A stretch of 39,587 nucleotides of DNA from Actinomycetes bacterium (GTDB lineage: Bacteria; Actinomycetota; Acidimicrobiia; Acidimicrobiales; Palsa-688), in NCBI GenBank assembly GCA_021788115.1, contig JAJYLA010000019.1, positions 1 to 39,587 on the forward strand, read 5' to 3'. Every line of letters begins with the position of its first letter. The first letter of the stretch is position 1. Below, piece after piece: positions 1 to 6,729 of the stretch. A program made the position numbers and the translations under genes. A model generated the notes under the pieces. That model searched no databases. It was not told the DNA's origin and saw only the letters and a program-made list of their open reading frames with translations.

Positions 1-68
1 CGATACAACGCCACCGCGTCCCGCTTGAACTCCTCCGAATACCGACGAGAAGTCGAACCCTTTCCCAT
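1..68 (-). mobile_element. IS3-type transposase OrfA, 5' end only
   Basis: The minus strand from 68 to the window edge reads MGKGSTSRRYSEEFKRDAVALY, typical of the N-terminal HTH_Tnp_1 domain of IS3-family OrfA proteins, which bind the ends of the element. The ATG at 66-68 has a strong Shine-Dalgarno sequence (GGAGGAGG) just upstream. The rest of the gene lies outside the window, so I cannot tell whether the IS is intact. The IS end should fall between about 69 and 130, but no terminal repeat can be proved with only one end visible. The gene points away from the recombinase operon. The family call is fairly secure from the RRYSEEFKRDAVALY pattern; the subgroup is not. Confidence 0.75.
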
Positions 69-214
69 AACCAAAACCTCCTCCAGTAATACTGGCCCGA
101 AGTGTCCGGCCTACGGGGGGAGGTTCACTCCACCAGGAGCGACCAATAAGGAGGTGCCGAACTAGCGATGACCACAAGATCGAGACGGGCTCCGACGCCC
201 GTGGCTATAGGGCA
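69..214. other. Intergenic strip with probable IS end and leader ORF
   Basis: This strip lies between the transposase gene and the first gene of the element operon. It holds the transposase Shine-Dalgarno and presumably the IS terminus. On the plus strand it holds a near-perfect AAGGAGG at 148-154. That site stands 13 bases before ATG 168, which opens a 22-codon ORF (168-236) in a different frame from the downstream gene and overlapping its GTG at 215. This may be a leader peptide giving translational coupling, or a sign that the main gene's true start is misjudged. No promoter is convincing. Confidence 0.3.
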
Positions 215-1102
215 GTGGACCTCTTCGCGGCATTGACCCTTGACTGGCAGGCCAACGCCCGCGCCGACACCGCCCGGCGGAGCGTAGCGGCCTGGGGTGA
301 AGCCGCGCCGCTGCTCGCGGGCTTCGACACGCCGGGCACGGTGGTGGCCGAGATCAACCGCCCCGGCCAGCCGGCCCGCTCCTGCGCGCTCCTCGCCGAG
401 CTGCTCGTGATCGCCAGGTCCGATCCGATGGCGGGACGGGCAGTCCTCCAAGCTGTTACGCCCGGGATCCGACGAGCGGCCGCAACCCGCTGGGGCAAGG
501 CCGCCTCCGGCGGCCCGTGGCGAACAGCTGACGAGATCGCCGCCGACGCCATCAGCGCCGCCTGGGACGCCATCGACGGCCACGCCGGCCAACACCACCC
601 ACGACCGGCCCAGCTGATCGTCCGTCACGTCGAGGCAGCACTACGCCGAACCCACCACCGGTGGATCAACCAAACCAAAGCACACCGGCCCCTCCATCAG
701 GTTTCAGCCCTGCCGCTTCCCGACGCCACGACCAGCCAGGAAGAACAAGCCGCGGCCCTCATCGCCGAAGCCGCCCGCGCCGGCGTCATCGACCGCCCCG
801 CAGCGCTCCTTCTCACGATGACCGGAGTGCTCGGCTACCCCGCCACCGAGGCGGCACGCAGGCTCGCAGTTCGGCACGCGACGGTCGAGCGGACGATCCG
901 ACGAGCGCGCCGAGCGATACGGATCTGGCTCGGTCTCCCCGACGTCACCGGAGAAGTGTCGGTCGAGGACGGGGATCATTTGCTTTCTGGACTGGCGCCT
1001 CGCCGCTATCAGGTGGGAGAACCCGCCCGCCAGCTTCATCCTTTTCGCGACGAGAGCTCGCAGCCTCCCAGGACTTGGAAAGACCCTCACCGATCGCCAT
1101 AG
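215..1102 (+). CDS. Sigma-70-region-4-like HTH protein of the integrated element
   Basis: A 295-residue protein of unproven function. Around residues 185-240 is a helical segment with the look of a sigma-factor region 4 or LuxR-type helix-turn-helix: a hydrophobic helix (AALLLTMTGVLGY), then PATEAARRLAVRHATVERTIRRARRAIRIWL. The N-terminal half is Ala/Arg-rich without a recognisable domain, and the last 50 residues look disordered. It is first in an operon with a winged-helix protein and a serine recombinase, so a regulatory role for the element is likely (inference). GTG 215 is the first start in frame; the frame stays open further upstream without a start codon and the only good Shine-Dalgarno serves a different frame, so the start is uncertain. 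It could be an RNA polymerase-binding regulator or a plain DNA-binding protein. Confidence 0.65.
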   Translation: MDLFAALTLDWQANARADTARRSVAAWGEAAPLLAGFDTPGTVVAEINRPGQPARSCALLAELLVIARSDPMAGRAVLQAVTPGIRRAAATRWGKAASGGPWRTADEIAADAISAAWDAIDGHAGQHHPRPAQLIVRHVEAALRRTHHRWINQTKAHRPLHQVSALPLPDATTSQEEQAAALIAEAARAGVIDRPAALLLTMTGVLGYPATEAARRLAVRHATVERTIRRARRAIRIWLGLPDVTGEVSVEDGDHLLSGLAPRRYQVGEPARQLHPFRDESSQPPRTWKDPHRSP

Positions 1103-1112
1103 GAGCGAGCAC

Positions 1113-1712
1113 ATGACCGGCTCCCCCACCAACCAGATCCGTCTCGATCCGGCCAGCCGCAGCTGGCGGCGCCGGCTCGGACCACTCGCCTGGGCCGTCC
1201 TCGAAGAGCTCGCCCTGACCGCCCGCCTCACCGAGCAGGGCTGGGCAGCACCCGTCGGGGTACGGGCCATCGGGACCGCCGTCGGCGTCACCAAAGACAC
1301 TGCCGCCCGTGCCATCAACACTGTCAGCAAAGCAGGACTCCTCAGCGCCGAACGCGTACCAGGACCAGACGGCCGGACCCGCTCCGGCTACCACCTCCAC
1401 CTGCCGGACGGGATCACAATCAGAACTTGCCCGGTCGACGACGACGCTCGCCTCGACCAGCACACGCCCAGTGTCCGTCCGGATGGGGAATACACCCACC
1501 GTCTCGATGGGGAATACAGCGACGGGGTTTGTCCCGATGGGGAAGACAGCGCCCGGGATCGATACTCGATGAACGGCTCAGGCCAAACGCTCACGTCTGC
1601 TGCTTCGAGTGCGCGCTCGGCCAAGACACACATCAGGCAACGAACGCGCCCCGACCTGACCAGCCAGCAACAGGGCAGCTTCTTCGACCCTCCCGGCGGC
1701 GACACGAACTGA
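1113..1712 (+). CDS. Winged-helix protein, possible replication initiator of the element
   Basis: A 199-residue protein. Residues about 17-75 form a GntR/MarR-like winged helix: WRRRLGPLAWAVLEELAL, then VRAIGTAVGVTKDTAARAINTVSKAGLL as the recognition region, then a basic wing near residues 80-92. From about residue 105 the sequence is low-complexity and probably disordered, with a repeated DGEY/DGED motif encoded by three near-identical DNA repeats (see separate entry). The layout resembles lambda-O-type initiators, in which an N-terminal winged helix binds iterons inside its own gene; this is inference from architecture, not homology. ATG 1113 has GGAG eight bases upstream, overlapping the stop of the previous gene. 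The stop (TGA 1710-1712) overlaps the next ATG. It could equally be a transcriptional regulator. Confidence 0.65.
   Translation: MTGSPTNQIRLDPASRSWRRRLGPLAWAVLEELALTARLTEQGWAAPVGVRAIGTAVGVTKDTAARAINTVSKAGLLSAERVPGPDGRTRSGYHLHLPDGITIRTCPVDDDARLDQHTPSVRPDGEYTHRLDGEYSDGVCPDGEDSARDRYSMNGSGQTLTSAASSARSAKTHIRQRTRPDLTSQQQGSFFDPPGGDTN
1482..1548 (+). repeat. Three iteron-like direct repeats inside the winged-helix gene
   Basis: GATGGGGAATACA occurs at 1482-1494 and 1506-1518, and as GATGGGGAAGACA at 1536-1548. The period is 24 then 30 bp, so all copies are in frame and encode DGEY, DGEY and DGED. The identity extends over synonymous positions. They could be iterons bound by the protein of the host gene, or a simple peptide repeat. 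Confidence 0.6.
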
Positions 1713-1930
1713 TGCCCAAGCGCGACTCCACCTCGACGCCGCCCGGCGCCCGACACTCCCTCGGGGTGGCAGTCGACACTCGCCGCACCAAGCCGGGGGA
1801 GGTCCGCCTAGAAGTCGCCTACGCGGGAACGCTTCTGACTCCCGCCGTCCTGTCCGTGCTGTATGACATCATCGACGCAGCCCACCCCGTCAAGACGGAA
1901 GCAAACAACGATGATCGCCAAGCCGGATGA
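1712..1930 (+). CDS. Small protein of unknown function in the element operon
   Basis: A 72-residue protein starting MPKRDSTSTPPGAR. I do not recognise the family. The N-terminal 25 residues are polar and probably disordered; the centre (EVRLEVAYAGTLLTPAVLSVLYDIIDAA) looks like a strand followed by a hydrophobic helix, so it probably folds into a small beta-alpha unit. There is no signal peptide. ATG 1712 overlaps the previous gene's stop as TGATG, which implies translational coupling, and its stop lies 12 bases before the recombinase ATG. A small protein immediately before an integrase gene could be a recombination directionality factor, but nothing in the sequence proves that. Confidence 0.55.
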   Translation: MPKRDSTSTPPGARHSLGVAVDTRRTKPGEVRLEVAYAGTLLTPAVLSVLYDIIDAAHPVKTEANNDDRQAG

Positions 1931-1942
1931 AGGGAGAACTCC

Positions 1943-3610
1943 ATGAACGAAGTCTTCGCCTTCTATGGACGGGTGTCCACCGAGGACATGCAAGACCCCG
2001 TCGCGTCACGGCTGTGGCAGCTCGACCGGGCACGCGCCGTCATCCCCCCGGCCGGCGCCGACATAGTCGCCGAGTACTTCGACGTCGATCACTCCCGGTC
2101 CCTGCCCTGGGCGCGCCACCCCGAAGCCTCCCGGCTCCTCGCCGCGCTGTCAGATGCCGGCCGGGGGTTCTCAGCGGTAGTGATCGGCGAGCCCGCCCGG
2201 GCTTTCCACGGCAACCAGTACAGCCTGACCTTCCCCCTCTTCGTCCACTATGGAGTCGGCCTGTGGGTTCCCGAAGTGGGCGGCCGCATCGACCCCGACT
2301 CCGACGCGCACGACCTGATGATGCAGCTCTACGGCGGGATGTCCAAAGGCGAGCGCAACCGCATCCGCACCCGAGTCCGCTCCTCGATGGCCTCCCAGAC
2401 CCAACATCAGGGACGGTTCCTCGGAGGCCGCCCACCGTATGGCTACCGCCTCGACGCCGCCGCTCCGCACCCCAACCCCCGCAAGGCAGCCGAGGGCGCC
2501 TGCCTGCACCAGCTGGTCCCCGACCCTGAAACCGCCCCGGTGGTGCTGCGTATCTTCGAGGAGTACGCCGCCGGCCGCGGCTTTAGCACCATCGCCCAAG
2601 GGCTCAACCAGTGCGGTATCCCCTCTCCCGCCGCCCACGACCCTGTTCGAAACCCGCACCGCGACCGCACCGCGTGGCGTGACAGCGCCATCAGAGCCAT
2701 CCTGGCCAACCCCCGCTACAGCGGCTACCAGGTCTGGGGCCGCGCTCCGCGCAACGAGATCCTTCTCGACCCCACCGATGTGGCGGCCGGCGTCACTACC
2801 GTCCAGCGCTGGGCACCAGAAGAGGCCTGGTACCGATCCAACCAACCCAGCCACGAGGCTCTCGTACCTCCCGATCTGTTCGAAGCGGTCCAACAGCGCT
2901 TCCGGGTACGGCGCCCCAGCGACGAGGTACGAGCCGCTCGTTCCAGCCACGGCGCCTACCCGCTGCGAGGCTTCGCTCGCTGCGCCGTCTGCGGGCGGCG
3001 ACTCCAGGGCGAGACCCGCAGAGGACGCCGCTACTACCGCTGCCCCACCGCCGGCTCCGCCCGCTCGCAGAGCCACGGAGGCCACCCCGTCTCGGTCTAC
3101 CTGCGCGAGGATGTCGTGGTGCGCCCGCTCGACGAATGGCTCGCCGAGGCCCTCTCCGAGGAAGCGGCCGAACGGTCCGCGCAAGAACTTGCGGCCAACC
3201 GGCACTCGGCCGAGCTGGAAGCCCGCGAGAAAACAGCCAAACGAGCTCTCGCCGACGCCGACCGCAAGATAGCCCGCCTCGAACAAGCCCTAGAAGACGG
3301 ACTCCCCATGTCCACCTTCGTGCGCCTCGCCCGCAAGCACGAGATCGGCCGCGACGCAGCCAAGGCGGAGCTCACCCGGATCAAGAACCACCAACCCGAA
3401 GGGCTCACCCCCGAAGAGTTCAAGGCCGCGCTCGAACACGCCCGCAGCCTCGCCGTCGCGCTCGCCGGCGCCACCGACACCCAACGACACCAGCTCCACG
3501 AAGCCCTCGGCCTGGAGATCAACTACGACCCCACCGACAAGATCGTCCACGCCTCCATCACGCCGCTGGGAGCTGTTGGGGTAAAACCGAGTGTCGGAGG
3601 GGGGACTTGA
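1943..3610 (+). CDS. Large serine recombinase (resolvase/invertase superfamily)
   Basis: A 555-residue site-specific recombinase. Residues 1-150 are the catalytic domain, with FYGRVSTED and the nucleophile Ser12 followed by the conserved MSKGERNRIRTRVRSSM helix. The Recombinase domain follows (GRFLGGRPPYGYR at about residue 155, then FEEYAAGRGFSTIA and ILANPRYSGYQVW). A zinc ribbon (CAVC, then YYRCP) lies near residues 345-365, and a coiled coil rich in Glu, Arg and Ala near residues 400-490. Length and order fit large serine integrases. ATG 1943 is preceded by AAGGGAG at good spacing. The gene is last in its operon. Its final six codons and stop lie in the 3' end of the convergent tRNA-Leu gene, so the C-terminal tip appears to be encoded by tRNA DNA. 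It probably integrates and excises the element. Confidence 0.92.
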   Translation: MNEVFAFYGRVSTEDMQDPVASRLWQLDRARAVIPPAGADIVAEYFDVDHSRSLPWARHPEASRLLAALSDAGRGFSAVVIGEPARAFHGNQYSLTFPLFVHYGVGLWVPEVGGRIDPDSDAHDLMMQLYGGMSKGERNRIRTRVRSSMASQTQHQGRFLGGRPPYGYRLDAAAPHPNPRKAAEGACLHQLVPDPETAPVVLRIFEEYAAGRGFSTIAQGLNQCGIPSPAAHDPVRNPHRDRTAWRDSAIRAILANPRYSGYQVWGRAPRNEILLDPTDVAAGVTTVQRWAPEEAWYRSNQPSHEALVPPDLFEAVQQRFRVRRPSDEVRAARSSHGAYPLRGFARCAVCGRRLQGETRRGRRYYRCPTAGSARSQSHGGHPVSVYLREDVVVRPLDEWLAEALSEEAAERSAQELAANRHSAELEAREKTAKRALADADRKIARLEQALEDGLPMSTFVRLARKHEIGRDAAKAELTRIKNHQPEGLTPEEFKAALEHARSLAVALAGATDTQRHQLHEALGLEINYDPTDKIVHASITPLGAVGVKPSVGGGT

Positions 3611-3675
3611 ACCCCCACGTCCTTGCGGACACCAGCCCCTCAAGCTGGCGCGTCTGCCTATTCCGCCACTCCGAC
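3592..3675 (-). tRNA. tRNA-Leu (anticodon GAG)
   Basis: The minus strand folds as a long-variable-arm tRNA. The acceptor stem GTCGGAG (3669-3675) pairs with CTCCGAC (3593-3599), with discriminator A from position 3592. The anticodon stem CCAGC/GCTGG closes the loop TTGAGGG, giving anticodon GAG (Leu, CUC/CUU codons). A variable arm (TGTCCGCAAGGACG) and a T arm with GGTTCAAGTCC follow. CCA is not encoded. The last 19 bases overlap the 3' end of the serine recombinase gene on the other strand, consistent with use of the tRNA 3' end as an integration site. Confidence 0.95.
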
Positions 3676-3778
3676 GTGGCTGCCGATCGCCCGGCGTGGC
3701 CGATGATCATAGCCGCTCGGCGCCAGCCCTATCCTTCGATCGGCCCGGCGCGGTCACCGGTTGCGTTGCCGTGCGGGC

Positions 3779-4696
3779 TCAATAGTGCCAGGGGAACGGG
3801 GACCAGTCCGGGGCTCGCTTCTCCAGGAACGCGTCCCGCCCCTCGACCGCCTCGTCGGTGCCGTAGGCGAGCCTCGTCGCCTCCCCGGCGAACAGCTGCT
3901 GGCCGACGAGGCCGTCGTCGATCAGGTTCAGGGCGTACTTGACCATGCGCTGGGCGGTAGGGCTCTTCGAGTTCACCGCCGCCGCCCACTCCAGCGCCGC
4001 CTTCTCGAGGGAGACGTGCGGCACGACAGCGTTGACGGCACCCATGGCGTGCATCTCCTCGGCCGTGTACGTGCGGCCCAGGAAGAACACTTCGCGCGCG
4101 AATTTCTGCCCTACCTGGCGCGCCAGGTAGGCGGAGCCGAACCCACCGTCGAAGCTCGCCACGTCGGTGTCGGTCTGCTTGAAGCGGGCGTGCTCGGCGC
4201 TCGCGATCGTGAGGTCGCTCACGGCGTGCAACGAGTGGCCGCCGCCGGCGGCCCACCCCGGGACGACGCAGATCACCACCTTGGGCATGAAACGGATGAG
4301 CCGCTGCACCTCGAGGATGTGCAGCCTCCCGGTACGCGCCGGGTCGACGGTGTCGGAGGTGTCGCCCGACGCGTACCGGTAGCCGTCCTTGCCGCGGATG
4401 CGCTGGTCCCCGCCTGAACAGAAAGCCCAGCCACCATCGAGCGGCGAGGGGCCGTTGCCGGTCAGGAGGACACAGCCGACATCGGGAGACTGGCGGGCGT
4501 GGTCGAGTGCCCGGTACAGCTCGTCGACGGTGCCCGGCCGGAAGGCGTTGCGGACCTCCGGCCGGTTGAACGCCACCCGCACCGTCCCCTGGTCGACGGC
4601 CCGGTGATAGGTGATGTCCTCGAAGGAGAACCCTTCCACCTCCCGCCAGGCGTCCGGGTCGAACAGCTCCGATACAGCAGCTCGAGGGGCGGTCAT
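3779..4696 (-). CDS. menB: 1,4-dihydroxy-2-naphthoyl-CoA synthase MenB
   Basis: A 305-residue crotonase-fold enzyme of menaquinone synthesis. It cyclises o-succinylbenzoyl-CoA to 1,4-dihydroxy-2-naphthoyl-CoA in the cytoplasm. Visible MenB features are RPEVRNAF near residue 45, CSGGDQ at 93-98, the oxyanion-hole segment GWAAGGGHSL at 147-156, and QTDTDVASFDGGFGS with D176 and D183. An Asp at the D176 position marks the bicarbonate-independent type (as in Mycobacterium) rather than the E. coli type, which has Gly there. The C-terminal tail RAPDWSPFPWHY is also diagnostic. It follows the ABC transporter genes on the same strand after an 80-bp gap. No other men gene is visible, so the rest of the pathway lies elsewhere. 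Confidence 0.95.
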   Translation of the reverse strand: MTAPRAAVSELFDPDAWREVEGFSFEDITYHRAVDQGTVRVAFNRPEVRNAFRPGTVDELYRALDHARQSPDVGCVLLTGNGPSPLDGGWAFCSGGDQRIRGKDGYRYASGDTSDTVDPARTGRLHILEVQRLIRFMPKVVICVVPGWAAGGGHSLHAVSDLTIASAEHARFKQTDTDVASFDGGFGSAYLARQVGQKFAREVFFLGRTYTAEEMHAMGAVNAVVPHVSLEKAALEWAAAVNSKSPTAQRMVKYALNLIDDGLVGQQLFAGEATRLAYGTDEAVEGRDAFLEKRAPDWSPFPWHY

Positions 4697-4776
4697 GGTC
4701 GCTCACACTACGCCGAGCCACGCGCTGCGCCCACCCCGCGCCGGCCCAGCCCGCGCCGCAGCCGGCCGCGCCGGGA

Positions 4777-5742
4777 TCAGTGCAGGCGGACGCGGGGGTC
4801 GAGCACGGCGTAGCCGATGTCGACGAGGATGTTGGCGATCACCACCGCCGCGGTCGCCACGATCACTATCCCGACGATCACCGGGAGGTCGCCTTCCTCG
4901 ATGGCGTGCACCGCCGTCCAGCCAAGACCCGGCATTCCGAACGTGTACTCGGTGAGGATGGCGCCGCCGAGGAGGGTCCCGACGTCGATGCCGAACTGGC
5001 TCACCACGGGGGTCAGCGCCGAGCGCAGCGCGTGGCGATAGATCACCCGGCGCTCGACCAGGCCTTTCGAGCGGGCGGTACGGATGTAGTCCTCGCCCAT
5101 AACCTCGAGCATGGAGCCGCGGGTGAGCCGCGTGTAGGTGGCCGCGGAGATGAGGGCGAGGGCGATCCACGGCAGGATCAGCCCCTTGAACCACTGCAGG
5201 GGACTCGCGGTGAAGTACGTGTACCCCTGGCCGGGCAAGAAGTGCAACCCGTGGATGCTGAGCTCGTAGAAGAACACGAACAGCAGCAGGAGGCCGAGGA
5301 CGAACACGGGCATCGAGTAGAAGATCAGGGCCAGGACCGTCACGACCCGGTCGGCGATCGAGCCCCGCCGCACCGCCGACAGCACGCCGGAGAGGACGCC
5401 GATCACCACCCAGATCACCGCCGCGCCGAGCGCGAGGGACAGGGTGATCGGGAAGGCCTCCTTCAGCACGGTCGTGACCGGCTGGCCGTGGTAGAAGTCG
5501 AACCCCAGATTGCCGTGCAGCAGGCTCCACAGGAACCGCCCGTACTGCTTGTACGACGGCTCGTCGAGGTGCAGGCGGTGCATGACCATGGCGATCGTCT
5601 GGGGGTCGGCCTGCTTGCCGGCGAGCCGCCTCGCGACATCCTGCGGGCCGGAGCCCATGTAGAACATGATGAACACGAGCAGCGTGACCAGCCAGATGAC
5701 GAAGAGGCCGAGGATGCTGCGCCGGATCAGGAATCGAGCCAT
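4777..5742 (-). CDS. Peptide-type ABC transporter permease (DppB/OppB family)
   Basis: A 321-residue integral membrane protein. The N-terminus MARFLIRRSILGLFVIWLVTLLVF is the classic first membrane helix of DppB/OppB-type permeases. Four to five further hydrophobic segments follow, for example VLALIFYSMPVFVLGLLLLFVFF. The EAA-type coupling loop (YIRTARSKGLVERRVIYRHALRSAL) lies near residues 215-240 and contacts the ATPases. ATG 5742 has GGAGG at good spacing. The gene is last in the transporter operon, nine bases after the second permease. Substrate is unproven: this family carries di- and oligopeptides, but also nickel chelates and some sugars. Confidence 0.93.
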   Translation of the reverse strand: MARFLIRRSILGLFVIWLVTLLVFIMFYMGSGPQDVARRLAGKQADPQTIAMVMHRLHLDEPSYKQYGRFLWSLLHGNLGFDFYHGQPVTTVLKEAFPITLSLALGAAVIWVVIGVLSGVLSAVRRGSIADRVVTVLALIFYSMPVFVLGLLLLFVFFYELSIHGLHFLPGQGYTYFTASPLQWFKGLILPWIALALISAATYTRLTRGSMLEVMGEDYIRTARSKGLVERRVIYRHALRSALTPVVSQFGIDVGTLLGGAILTEYTFGMPGLGWTAVHAIEEGDLPVIVGIVIVATAAVVIANILVDIGYAVLDPRVRLH

Positions 5743-5751
5743 CGTCGCCTC

Positions 5752-6729
5752 CTACAGCCGCTCGAGTCGCGGGTCGAGGGCGTCTCGGACGCCGTCTCCC
5801 AGGATGTTGAACGCGAGGGTGGTGATGACGAGCGCGGCGCTCGGGAACACCAGGAACCACCAGGCCTGCTGGTAGAGGCCGCCCTGCTGCGCCTCGGAGA
5901 TCATCTGACCCCAGTCCGGCGTCGGAGGGGGGATGCCCAGACCGAGGAAGGACAGCGCCGCCTCGAACACGATGACCACGGGGATGAGCAGCGTGGCGTA
6001 CACGATGAGCTGCGCGACGACGTTCGGCAGGATGTCGACGAACATGATCCGCCACGAGCCCGAGCCGAGGGAGCGGGCCGCCTCGATGTACTCCTTCTCG
6101 CGTATGGAGAGCACCTGTCCTCGCACGACCCTCGCGATCGCCGCCCAGCTGAACACGGTGATGACGAACACGATGATGGGCAGGCCCGGACCGCCGAGGA
6201 AGTTGATGGACACGAGCGAGATGGCGAAGAGCAGGTACGGCAACGACAGGACCACGTCGATCAGCCGGGCGACGATCGTGTCCACGAGGCCGCCCATGTA
6301 GCCGGCGGCGAGGCCGAGCACCGCGCCGACGGCGACCACCAGCACGGTCACCACGACGCCGACCAGGAGGGAGATCCGCGCCCCGTACGCGATTCGCACC
6401 AGAAGGTCGCGACCCTGGTCATCGGTGCCCAGCACGAAGCGGCTGCCCGGGGCCACGGGCAAGCCATCGGGGGTCATGCCCGTGGTGCGGAACTGCGCGT
6501 CGGCCCCGTGACCCGTGATCGCGGCGAACACCGGGGCGAAGATCGCCACCAGGATGATCACGATGATGACCGTGAGGGAGATCATCGCCGCGCGGTCGCG
6601 CTTGAGCCGCGCCCACGCGAGCTCCCAGGTGCTGCGGCCCTCGATCCTGGCGTCAGCCTCGCCTGGCGCGACCCCGAAGGGCTCGGCGGGTCCGGCGATG
6701 CCCGACTCGATGGACGTCGCGACGCTCAC
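5752..6729 (-). CDS. Peptide-type ABC transporter permease (DppC/OppC family)
   Basis: A 325-residue membrane protein that pairs with the preceding DppB-type subunit. The first 45 residues are a cytoplasmic leader ending in STWELAWARLKRDRAAMISL, typical of the OppC N-terminal domain. A first membrane helix (LTVIIVIILVAIFAPVF) follows, then the periplasmic segment with HPLGTDxxGRDL-like FVLGTDDQGRDLLVRI, then five more helices and the coupling loop YIEAARSLGSGSWRIMFVDILPN. The start is GTG 6729, which overlaps the upstream ATPase stop as GTGA. A GGAGGAGG Shine-Dalgarno lies inside the end of the ATPase gene, so translation is coupled. Confidence 0.93.
   Translation of the reverse strand: MSVATSIESGIAGPAEPFGVAPGEADARIEGRSTWELAWARLKRDRAAMISLTVIIVIILVAIFAPVFAAITGHGADAQFRTTGMTPDGLPVAPGSRFVLGTDDQGRDLLVRIAYGARISLLVGVVVTVLVVAVGAVLGLAAGYMGGLVDTIVARLIDVVLSLPYLLFAISLVSINFLGGPGLPIIVFVITVFSWAAIARVVRGQVLSIREKEYIEAARSLGSGSWRIMFVDILPNVVAQLIVYATLLIPVVIVFEAALSFLGLGIPPPTPDWGQMISEAQQGGLYQQAWWFLVFPSAALVITTLAFNILGDGVRDALDPRLERL

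Noticed and set aside
1-215. Second attachment site (copy of the tRNA-Leu 3' end)
   Set aside because: No stretch resembling the T-arm or acceptor sequence occurs here, so the other end of the element must lie outside the window.
661-1116. Arg/Pro/Ser-rich plus-strand frame overlapping the sigma-like gene
   Set aside because: Low-complexity composition typical of an alternative frame; the 215-1102 frame has the HTH and the proper junction with the next gene.
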